Positions 22,714-29,947 of a stretch of DNA of 64,000 nucleotides are shown here, piece by piece; position 1 is the stretch's first letter; every line of letters begins with the position of its first letter. A model generated the notes under the pieces. It was not told the DNA's origin and made no database searches. It was given only the letters and a program-made list of their open reading frames with translations. Source of the stretch: Zunongwangia sp. HGR-M22 (GTDB lineage: Bacteria; Bacteroidota; Bacteroidia; Flavobacteriales; Flavobacteriaceae); NCBI RefSeq assembly GCF_027594425.1, contig NZ_CP115159.1:795001-859000 (forward strand), in the 5' to 3' direction. The position numbers were made by a program, and so were the translations under genes.

Positions 22714-22743
22714 AAAATGCCGGGTAACCACTCCCGGCATTTT
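22714..22743 (+). terminator. Terminator after the hypothetical gene
   Basis: 11-bp stem (AAAATGCCGGG at 22714-22724 pairing with 22733-22743) and an 8-nt loop. A short T run follows on the plus side; the minus-strand complement also gives a TTTT-containing tail, so it may also stop minus-strand transcripts arriving from the 22872-23081 region. Confidence 0.85.
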
Positions 22744-22871
22744 CAATCTAACCTAACCAACTAACTAACCAATCTTATAATCCAACTAATTCATAATCTC
22801 TTAATAACTTTTATCGCTTTACTTTAGAATTATAGTAATACAATTATTATTAGATATTCTTTACTAATCAT

Positions 22872-23081
22872 AAAGGTTTTGTCTCAGCCACACAATTCTA
22901 TTCTTCATTTATCGTACCAGAGATTAATCTCCAGGCTGATTCCAAAACCTTTTTCAGAAGTCAGTTTTTAATTTTTGTGTAGGGCAAAATGAAAAAACTG
23001 ACTTTGAAATTAAAACTCAAAAACAAAACGTATTTCAAACAACTGGTAGAGAACTGATAAGCTTATCACTTAACTACACCA
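22872..23081 (-). ncRNA. Candidate structured RNA or hairpin element in a convergent gap
   Basis: In the 500-bp gap between two convergent genes, inverted repeats follow one another without pause. They are: 22872-22881 with 22943-22952 (10 bp) enclosing 22884-22889 with 22934-22939 (6 bp) and a GAGATTAATCTC palindrome at 22920-22931; 22958-22969 with 22993-23004 (12 bp); 23003-23010 with 23032-23039 (8 bp); and TGATAAGCTTATCA at 23055-23068 within a TGGTAG/CTACACCA stem. Strand is a guess: the minus strand has a TATATTTG -7 motif at 23089-23082 leading into the structure and the terminator at 22743-22714 ends it. I see no match to tmRNA, RNase P RNA or SRP RNA. The rest of the gap (22744-22871) is AT-rich and shows nothing. 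Confidence 0.35.
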
Positions 23082-23187
23082 CAAATATACGTTAGGTTTA
23101 GAGCTGAATTTTTGGTTAATCGATGAAGAATTTTAAAGTGTAGACGGATGGTAAAAAAGTTTCGTTTAGTTGATATGGAACTTTTAA

Positions 23188-23898
23188 TTATAGAAGATTA
23201 AGCCGTTTCATTAATTCTGGTCTATTAGAACGACTCACGGGAATTACGTCTTTTTCAATTAAAACGCTATTATCTTCGATATCGATAATTTTATCGACGT
23301 TTATAATGAAGGATCTGTGAATTTTTAAAAACAGATTTTCTGGCAATTTTTCTTCGATTTTCTTCATGGTAGAGTGTACCGTATAATTTTTACCAGAAGT
23401 TTTAACTAAAATGTAATCTCCTCTGGCTTCTATTAAATAAATACTGGGAATATCGATTTTTATCAATCTGCGATCGATATTTACATAAAGATCATTTCCT
23501 GATTCTTTAGGATTGCCATCTACCGCATCTGTTAGGGTAGTGGAAGTAGTAAAACTTAAAGCTTTTTTTACCGCCTTGTCAAACCGCTCTTGTGTAATTG
23601 GTTTAACTAAATAATCTACTATACAATCGTATTCGAATGCTTCTATGGCGAAATTTCGATCTGATGTAGAGAGTATTATTTTTGGAGGATTTTTTATAGT
23701 TTGAATAAAATCGAACCCATTAAAATCTGGCATGTGAATATCCAGAAAAATTAAATCGACCTCATTATGGTTTAAATGCTTGATAGCCGAAATTGCATTA
23801 GAAAAATCGGCTTGGATCTCTAAGTTTTTATTATTAGCACCTAATCTTTTTAAAATTACTCTCGCTGCTGTTTCATCATCTACAATAATACATTGCAT
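23188..23898 (-). CDS. LytTR-type response regulator
   Basis: 236-residue two-component regulator. The receiver domain (1-120) has the acidic pair in VDDET, phospho-acceptor Asp53 in IFLDIHMPDFNG, and Lys in VKPITQERF. A LytTR DNA-binding domain spans about 133-236 (DRRLIKIDIPSIYLIEARGDYILV...KIHRSFIINVDKI). It is the last gene of a seven-gene operon and the only member with a DNA-binding output, so it is the likely transcriptional end of the pathway. The HPt gene upstream is 10 bp away. Confidence 0.93.
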   Translation of the reverse strand: MQCIIVDDETAARVILKRLGANNKNLEIQADFSNAISAIKHLNHNEVDLIFLDIHMPDFNGFDFIQTIKNPPKIILSTSDRNFAIEAFEYDCIVDYLVKPITQERFDKAVKKALSFTTSTTLTDAVDGNPKESGNDLYVNIDRRLIKIDIPSIYLIEARGDYILVKTSGKNYTVHSTMKKIEEKLPENLFLKIHRSFIINVDKIIDIEDNSVLIEKDVIPVSRSNRPELMKRLNLL

Positions 23899-23908
23899 AG
23901 TATTTATT

Positions 23909-24235
23909 TTAGCCTTTTTTAATAAACGTCATCATAGCTTCTAAAATCTCTTCAAATTTTAGGTACAAAACTTTATCTAAAGTTTCTTCCCTAAGACGGT
24001 CTTCATGATCAATAGCAACCTGATAACTTTTTTCTAAGCCTAAAATACTAATTTTATGTTTAATCTTATGAACATCATCTGCAGCACGGTTAAAAATTTT
24101 GCCTTCTAAATGTTTCTTGTAGTTTTCAATTTCCTGCGGAAGTTCTAATCGAACGACATCCAGCAACTGCTCTTCAAAAGCTTTGTCGCCACCAGATAAT
24201 TGGCTAATGTAAGAGTAGTTAGGTTTCTCTTCCAT
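23909..24235 (-). CDS. Stand-alone HPt phosphotransfer protein
   Basis: 108-residue protein from the ATG at 24235, helical, with the HPt signature DDVHKIKHKISILGL near residues 53-66, where His56 is the expected phospho-acceptor. The frame is open upstream to 24322, but that would overlap the kinase gene by 80 bp; the ATG at 24235 leaves 7 bp and gives the normal HPt size. HPt proteins pass phosphate between receiver domains. Here they could link the kinases and stand-alone receiver of the operon to the LytTR regulator. Cytoplasmic. Confidence 0.85.
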   Translation of the reverse strand: MEEKPNYSYISQLSGGDKAFEEQLLDVVRLELPQEIENYKKHLEGKIFNRAADDVHKIKHKISILGLEKSYQVAIDHEDRLREETLDKVLYLKFEEILEAMMTFIKKG

Positions 24236-24242
24236 AATAATT

Positions 24243-25289
24243 TTATTTAGGTAATGTAAAGTAGAATATGGTGCCTTTTGATAATTCGCTTTCCAACCAA
24301 ATTTTTCCTCCGTAAAAATCAATGATCTTTTTTACGATGGATAAACCAATTCCTGTTGAAGAAAAATCGTTATCAATTTTTTCAAATATCTGAAAAATCT
24401 TGTAGAAATGATCCTTTTTAATGCCTTTTCCGTTGTCTTCTATCGAATATTTAAAGAAATTACTATTTTCTTTAACTGCAATTTTAACCAATCCTTCAGG
24501 TTTATCAATACTTTTAACAGCATTTTGAATTAGATTTTGAAAGAGCTGTTGCAATCGAAATTTATCTCCTTTAACTACGGGAAGTTCATTTAAAATTTCA
24601 ATTTTGACATTTTTTGGACAATAAATAATTTGTTTTATTTCATTAACCAGATGATTGGTGTCTACTTTATAATACTCTAAATCTTCTTGATCTATAGTCG
24701 AATAATTTAAAATACCGGAAATTAGCGCATCCATTTTTTCTACGCTTTGTAAAATTATGTCGAGGTTTTTTGCTCCGTTTTCATCAATTTTATCAGCATA
24801 ATCCTGCTTCATCCAGGTAACTAGGCTATTAATACTTCTTAAAGGAGATTTTAAATCGTGCGAGACCATGTGCGCATAATCTGATAGTACCTGATTCTTT
24901 TTTTCTAAATTCTTTAAAAGTATTTCCTGATCTTTATTGATTTTAGTGATCTCCTTGGATTGTTCCTCGATGTAAGTAGCAAGGTTGGCTACATTGATAT
25001 ATTCATCATTTTGATTTTTGTCGGCTATATTTTTGATGTCTAAAGTTTTCATCACAGATTTAAGCCGATCTATAATTTCTTTTTGACTTTCAGCTTCAGC
25101 TTTCAATTTGCGGTTGGCGCTAAATAATTCATCGGAGCTTATACGCATGGCTAGTTGAATCATGCTTAATTGCTCGTTGTTTGTTTTATATGATTCTTCT
25201 ACGGCCTTAAAAAAATTTTCGAATCTTTCATCGTTTAAAAATTCTGCTGGGAAATATTTTCTTATTTGCCGTTTTAATAAAGAATTCAT
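24243..25289 (-). CDS. Histidine kinase without a recognisable sensor domain
   Basis: 348-residue soluble kinase. The N-terminal half (1-135) is helical and coiled-coil-like, with no PAS, GAF or membrane segment that I can see. HisKA has the H-box YAHMVSHDLKSPLR with His144. The ATPase domain includes LFQNLIQNAVKS (N box), DNGKGI (G1 box) and TGIGLSIVKKI (G2). The kinase core closely resembles that of the PAS kinase two genes upstream (YAHIVSHDLKSPLR, LFQNLLSNAVNY), so the two are paralogues. The absence of a sensor suggests input from the FIST protein encoded immediately upstream (1-bp gap). Confidence 0.93.
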   Translation of the reverse strand: MNSLLKRQIRKYFPAEFLNDERFENFFKAVEESYKTNNEQLSMIQLAMRISSDELFSANRKLKAEAESQKEIIDRLKSVMKTLDIKNIADKNQNDEYINVANLATYIEEQSKEITKINKDQEILLKNLEKKNQVLSDYAHMVSHDLKSPLRSINSLVTWMKQDYADKIDENGAKNLDIILQSVEKMDALISGILNYSTIDQEDLEYYKVDTNHLVNEIKQIIYCPKNVKIEILNELPVVKGDKFRLQQLFQNLIQNAVKSIDKPEGLVKIAVKENSNFFKYSIEDNGKGIKKDHFYKIFQIFEKIDNDFSSTGIGLSIVKKIIDFYGGKIWLESELSKGTIFYFTLPK

Positions 25290-25290
25290 T

Positions 25291-26430
25291 TTATTCGCTG
25301 ATTAAGGTTAACGTCATGGTTTGATTATGAAGATTACAGGCTGTGCTTGTTGAGAATGGAGCAATTTCTCCGTAAGAATAGAATCCAGCTACAGGAACAT
25401 TATGGCCTAAAATTTCAGAAACTTCTTCAATTTCTTCTTCAACGCGTTGATCCATTACGATTTTTCGTCCAATGCAACTCACCAATAACGCTAATTGGGG
25501 TTTTTTTGAACGATTTTTCATTGCATCTGCGGCGGCTTTTGCAGCTCCTTCAGCAATACCATCTACGGTGGCCATCATTAATTGTGCATGAGCTCCTTCT
25601 GGAATATCACCAGCCAAAATCATGCTTTTGTTATCTTTATCTATATTTAAAATGGTACGTACTAAGCTGAAGTTATCGTCTTTCTCTTTTACATTTAATG
25701 GATATAATAAAGCGGCCTCTGGTAGCTTGCTCGCTTTTGTTCCCAGGTATTTAGAGTAAAGATCTAAAGCCGGTAGATCATCAAGTTCCATTAAAATGTT
25801 ATTTTTTGATTTTGTAATTAGACGCTCTGGTCCAAATGGAATCCACCCTCCATAACTGGCATAACTAACTTCTAGTGTTTCACCAAACAGGCCAACCATT
25901 ACAATTTCGCCTTCTTTAGGATTTTGTTGGTAGGATACCATTGTTTTTTCAAATCTGGAACCATCTCCACATAGGCCACCAGTTAATATAATTTCTTGTT
26001 TTGTGAATTTTTCAACGCCTTTTATTAAAGCACTCCCGTTTACAAAGCTACCTTCAGAAATTATAAATAAATGTTTTAAATTCTCTTTATTGAATTGGCT
26101 TGCCAGTTCAAATCCTAGCGCTTCGCCATCTTTATCGTAATCGAGAATATTTGCGGTTTTAACTTCAAAATGAGCTTTATCGAATTGAATAAGGGTAGCA
26201 ACGATCGAATTGTCGTTTACTTTTTCTCCAATAATTTCTCCAGCAGTTGTTCCAAATATAAGATCTGGATACGGGAATTCTTTTCGGATGTCTTCTAAAA
26301 CTACAGGATCTTGTAATAATTTGCGTTCTCCAAAAATAAAAACCAATGGATTTTTTAGATGCTCCTTGCTAGATACGCCGTTATAATTCCAATCAGAATT
26401 TATTTTTTTAAGAGCCTGAATTACTTTCAT
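25291..26430 (-). CDS. FIST-domain sensory protein (NosP-like)
   Basis: 379-residue protein consisting of FIST_N and FIST_C domains and no membrane segment. Landmarks: FGTTAGEIIG (about 59-68), GGLCGDGSRF (151-160), the mid-segment GGWIPFGPERL, SCIGR (318-322), VAGFYSYGEIAPFS (347-360) and LHNQTMTL (367-374). FIST proteins are small-ligand sensors usually partnered with kinases; the NosP subgroup binds heme and senses nitric oxide. Heme binding is not established here; His281 and His368 are possible axial ligands. Its start overlaps the upstream PAS-kinase stop by 4 bp and the next gene is a kinase lacking a sensor. Confidence 0.9.
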   Translation of the reverse strand: MKVIQALKKINSDWNYNGVSSKEHLKNPLVFIFGERKLLQDPVVLEDIRKEFPYPDLIFGTTAGEIIGEKVNDNSIVATLIQFDKAHFEVKTANILDYDKDGEALGFELASQFNKENLKHLFIISEGSFVNGSALIKGVEKFTKQEIILTGGLCGDGSRFEKTMVSYQQNPKEGEIVMVGLFGETLEVSYASYGGWIPFGPERLITKSKNNILMELDDLPALDLYSKYLGTKASKLPEAALLYPLNVKEKDDNFSLVRTILNIDKDNKSMILAGDIPEGAHAQLMMATVDGIAEGAAKAAADAMKNRSKKPQLALLVSCIGRKIVMDQRVEEEIEEVSEILGHNVPVAGFYSYGEIAPFSTSTACNLHNQTMTLTLISE

Positions 26431-28796
26431 GATTGTTTTTTTAAGCTGAAGAAAAATACAGTTCCCTGCCCAACTTCGCTATCTAGCCAAATATCACCTT
26501 CGTATAAATCCACCACTTTTTTTACAATGCTTAAACCAACACCAGTAGATTTTTCGTGTGTGCCAAGCGCATTAAAAATTTTAAAAATGCGCTGATGATG
26601 TTCTTTTTCTATACCAATACCATTATCTTTTATGCTGAAAGTATAATGAGTAGTATTTTCAGTATAGTCAATTTCAACAAAACCCTTTTCTTTATCAATG
26701 TAGTTTACGGCGTTGCTTAAAAGGTTTTGAAACAATTGCTGAATTCTAGTGCGATCACCTTGAATAACCGGAAGAGTATTTAAAATGCTTACAGTTATAT
26801 GATCTGGAATATAAATCATTTCAAGAATTTCGGTTACAAGTTCCTGAAGGTCTAATTCTTGATTTTGGATATTACCGTCTTCAATACTGGAATATCTAAG
26901 TATATTTTCTATAAGATGATCCATTTTTTCAACTTTCCCCTGCATAAGATCCAGGTTCATTAAGCTTTCTTCTCCTAATTTTTCTCTAAAGTCTTCTTTT
27001 GTCCAGCTTAGTAGCGCAGAAATATTTCTTAGTGGAGATTTTAAATCGTGAGAAACAATATGCGCGTATTCGTTTAAATGTTCATTTTGTTGCTCTAAGT
27101 TTTTGAGAAGTTGTTCTTTTTGTGCTTCCAAAAGTTTCATCTCTGTAATGTCTAGATGAATACCTATAGATCCTACCAATTTGCCATTAACATCATAGTT
27201 TGGCGCACCACTAACCAGCCAATATTTTAATTTATTGTCTTTGGTTTTTATTCTAACTTCATAGGAATTTGAAACTCCTTTTTTTCGAAACTTATCGTTT
27301 TTGGTGAAATCAGCTGCCGATTCTGGAATTAGAAAAACTTCAGATGCTTTTTTACCTGCAAGTTCTTTTTTGGAATATCCACTCATATCGGTAAAACTCT
27401 GGTTTACCATTAAGATCTTGTCGTTAAGATCGACTTCCATAAGGCCCAAATTCATGTTAGCGATAATGCTACTGTATTTTTCTTTTTGCGCTTTAAGACT
27501 GTCTTTATAATTTTTTTGAATGGTTACATCGTCATAGCTCCAAAGGTGACCTTTATATTTTCCGTCGAAGTAAATAGGAATATAGCTGCGCTCAAGAATC
27601 CGGCCGTCTACTAGTTCTAATTCTTCCGCGATTACAATTTTTTTCTCCTGAAGCAGTTTTTCGATCCTATCAACAAATTGTTCTGGATCTTTGAAGTATA
27701 TTTTATTTTCTTCGGCTGAATTAGAACAATCTACACCTTTTAAAAGATCGGGGTCAGCATCTATACCGAAAATATTACAGAATTTTTTATTGGTTAAAAG
27801 TATTTTTCGGTTCTCATCTTCCAGCAATATTCCGGTTTGAAGATTAACTATTAAGGTTGAAAGTCTATTTTCAGATTCTTCAATTTTTTCTTGCGCTATT
27901 TTTTCTTTCGTGATATCCTCTATAGTTGCTACCTGATGCTGGATTTTTCCATTTTCATCTCTAATTGCTGCAACTCTGGTTTTTGCCCAAAGAGTTTCTC
28001 CAGTTTTTTTGATGTATCGCTTATTTATGGTATAAAAGTCTATTTTGCCCTCTACCATATCTTTTAAATGACGACCATGTTCCTCGTCATCTGGATGGGT
28101 TACATCTGCTATAGTAAGGTTCCTAAACTCTTCGATAGAGTACCCAAACATGTTAATAAGCGACTTATTGATTTTAATAAGGTCTTTAAAATTGTTATTG
28201 GTAAGCGAAATACCAATGGGGGAATTATCAAAAATCAAATCGAGTTGTTTGTTTTGATCTTCGAGCTGTTTTTTTATGGCAATTTCTTCAGTGATATCTC
28301 TGGCAACTCCTTGTGCGGCAACAGGCTTTCCTGTACGATCATAAATAATACTGGCGTTAATCTGCACAATTTTTTCAGAGCCGCTTTTAGTGATTATTAA
28401 CGCTTTGTAATCGTTATAACTACCAGTGTGGTAAAGTTGTTTAAAGGCTGCTGTGGTATAATCAACATAGCCTGGATGTACCATGCTTAGAAGATTTACA
28501 GCCTCTACTTCATTGTCATACCCAAACATTTCTTTCGCAGCGTGATTCATTTTTAGGACATTACCTTCAATATCCATGATTACATACGCATCGATGATAT
28601 TTACAAATACTCCTTCTAGCTGCGAGGTTTTTTCGTTGAGTAATTCTTTTAATCGATTATTGGACTGTCGTAAGGCTTCAGAAAGATCATATAATTCGGT
28701 AGATTTCTCTTCCAGAATTTTCTCTGCAAGTTTTCTTGCCTTCTTTTCTCTTTCTAATGCTCTTTCTAATACTTCAATTTTTTTGGTAGGCTCCAT
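26427..28796 (-). CDS. Four-PAS soluble histidine kinase
   Basis: 789-residue kinase with an N-terminal coiled coil (about 5-60) and four PAS domains at about 60-172, 182-300, 308-430 and 438-556. HisKA follows with the H-box YAHIVSHDLKSPLR (His583), and then the ATPase domain with N box LFQNLLSNAVNY, G1 box DNGIGI and G2 box TGVGLSIVKKV. No membrane helix is seen, so it is cytoplasmic. It overlaps the H-NOX gene by 23 bp and the FIST gene by 4 bp, which indicates tight coupling. H-NOX proteins commonly regulate a cognate kinase encoded next door, and this is the obvious candidate. Confidence 0.94.
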   Translation of the reverse strand: MEPTKKIEVLERALEREKKARKLAEKILEEKSTELYDLSEALRQSNNRLKELLNEKTSQLEGVFVNIIDAYVIMDIEGNVLKMNHAAKEMFGYDNEVEAVNLLSMVHPGYVDYTTAAFKQLYHTGSYNDYKALIITKSGSEKIVQINASIIYDRTGKPVAAQGVARDITEEIAIKKQLEDQNKQLDLIFDNSPIGISLTNNNFKDLIKINKSLINMFGYSIEEFRNLTIADVTHPDDEEHGRHLKDMVEGKIDFYTINKRYIKKTGETLWAKTRVAAIRDENGKIQHQVATIEDITKEKIAQEKIEESENRLSTLIVNLQTGILLEDENRKILLTNKKFCNIFGIDADPDLLKGVDCSNSAEENKIYFKDPEQFVDRIEKLLQEKKIVIAEELELVDGRILERSYIPIYFDGKYKGHLWSYDDVTIQKNYKDSLKAQKEKYSSIIANMNLGLMEVDLNDKILMVNQSFTDMSGYSKKELAGKKASEVFLIPESAADFTKNDKFRKKGVSNSYEVRIKTKDNKLKYWLVSGAPNYDVNGKLVGSIGIHLDITEMKLLEAQKEQLLKNLEQQNEHLNEYAHIVSHDLKSPLRNISALLSWTKEDFREKLGEESLMNLDLMQGKVEKMDHLIENILRYSSIEDGNIQNQELDLQELVTEILEMIYIPDHITVSILNTLPVIQGDRTRIQQLFQNLLSNAVNYIDKEKGFVEIDYTENTTHYTFSIKDNGIGIEKEHHQRIFKIFNALGTHEKSTGVGLSIVKKVVDLYEGDIWLDSEVGQGTVFFFSLKKQS

Positions 28797-29334
28797 GTTT
28801 TTTAGTGATCAGGAATCTGACCTGTGTTCCGTCCTCTGCTAATTTTTCCATCTTAATTTCGGAATCACGGTCGTAGTGTTCAAAAGTTTTTTCCATTAGG
28901 GCTTTGGCGAACATATACATTGCTCTATCTGAAAAATACAAAATTTCTAGGTGATCTTCTGTCTTTTTCTCAACTTTAAACGTGGGAAGCTCGGCTCCAG
29001 GATATAATTTACGAACCTGAACATGAATATGATTTTCTATAGAAGATACTAATTCTATAGGATCTTTATATAATGCGAATATGCCTGGATGCAATGTAGT
29101 AAGTACTCTGAAAAAGTATAGCCCGTAACTATAGATAAGATCATCTAATGGTATATCTACCTTTTTACTAAGATTTACTAAAAGGCTTTGCATTTCTACA
29201 AAATCATAAGTTCCTACTGAAGTATAAACACCTTCAGATTGAAGTTTAGACTCATTAATTATATGATCTACAATTTCGATCCCGAAATTCTCTTCAACCA
29301 TATCCAGAAATTCTGTAAATACAATACCTTTCAT
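28774..29334 (-). CDS. H-NOX heme-nitric-oxide-binding domain protein
   Basis: 186-residue stand-alone H-NOX protein, a soluble heme sensor. It begins MKGIVFTEFLDMVEENFG as the family does. The proximal heme ligand is inferred to be His104 in NHIHVQVRKLY (aligning with IHxxV in Shewanella-type H-NOX). The heme-propionate motif YxSxR is present at 133-137 (YFSDR). At the position of the distal-pocket tyrosine of oxygen-binding H-NOX (five residues after the Arg) there is Phe, which suggests nitric oxide selectivity; this is inferred without an alignment. It is encoded 4 bp after a receiver gene and overlaps a PAS kinase gene, matching the H-NOX/kinase pairing known in other bacteria. Confidence 0.92.
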   Translation of the reverse strand: MKGIVFTEFLDMVEENFGIEIVDHIINESKLQSEGVYTSVGTYDFVEMQSLLVNLSKKVDIPLDDLIYSYGLYFFRVLTTLHPGIFALYKDPIELVSSIENHIHVQVRKLYPGAELPTFKVEKKTEDHLEILYFSDRAMYMFAKALMEKTFEHYDRDSEIKMEKLAEDGTQVRFLITKKHGAYQKN

Positions 29335-29338
29335 AATA

Positions 29339-29752
29339 TTATCCTTTAATTAATTCGTTTTGGCTCCAGTAATCTAAAGCGCTGTTTAATTTAGAAACAT
29401 AGTCTTCGTAACGCAGAGGTTTAATAATGTAGCCAGCAATACCAATTTTATAGCATTCTAATAAGTCTCTTCGATTACTGGAAGTAGTTAGGATAATCGT
29501 TGGAATGTACTTTAAAACATCATCTGCCTTTAAAATTTTTAAGAACTCTATTCCGTTCATTTTAGGCATATTTAAATCTAAAAATATAATATCTGGTAAA
29601 CGATCTTTTTGATTTAGGATTTGCAGTGCTTCTTCACCATTTTTCGCTTCAATGATATGGTGAGGTAAGGACAAGGACGAAACTGTTCTATTTAATTTCA
29701 TCACTTCGATCATATCGTCTTCGATAAAAAGGATTGTTAGCTTGTTTTTCAT
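29339..29752 (-). CDS. Stand-alone receiver-domain response regulator
   Basis: 137-residue single REC domain of the Rcp1-like group. The acidic residues are in FIEDDM, the phospho-acceptor is Asp59 in IIFLDLNMPKMNG, and Lys111 is in GYIIKPLRYEDYV. It has no output domain. It is the first gene of the signalling operon and lies 4 bp before the H-NOX gene. A single receiver with an HPt protein in the same operon fits a multistep phosphorelay; alternatively it may be a phosphate sink or protein-binding switch. Confidence 0.93.
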   Translation of the reverse strand: MKNKLTILFIEDDMIEVMKLNRTVSSLSLPHHIIEAKNGEEALQILNQKDRLPDIIFLDLNMPKMNGIEFLKILKADDVLKYIPTIILTTSSNRRDLLECYKIGIAGYIIKPLRYEDYVSKLNSALDYWSQNELIKG

Positions 29753-29876
29753 TTTATTTTGGTGTCTTATAAGAACAAATTTGCCATATTTTAGGGAAAT
29801 AAAATATAGTATTCGTCTAATTATATATTAGTGTCGTTAAGCGGTTGATTTGAATAGTTGAATGGAATATAATAAA

Positions 29877-29914
29877 AAAACCGCCGGAATTTGGGGGCAT
29901 CCGACGGTTTTTAG
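29877..29914 (-). terminator. Terminator of the efflux operon
   Basis: Stem AAAACCGCCGGA with TCCGACGGTTTT (one mismatch, arms about 29877-29890 and 29900-29914), followed by A/T runs. It lies 34 bp beyond the emrB-type stop. A second small hairpin (CTGCCT/AGGCAG, 29915-29932) lies between. The remaining part of the gap carries the promoter of the signalling operon, which I could not pinpoint. Confidence 0.75.
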
Positions 29915-29947
29915 CTGCCTAATAAAAGGCAGGATATTGTGATATTT

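Noticed and set aside
22872-23081. tmRNA, RNase P RNA or SRP RNA
   Set aside because: No match to their conserved cores was found on either strand; the structure is reported only as unknown.
24236-24322. 29 extra N-terminal codons for the HPt protein
   Set aside because: They would overlap the kinase gene by 80 bp and the HPt fold begins after the ATG at 24235.
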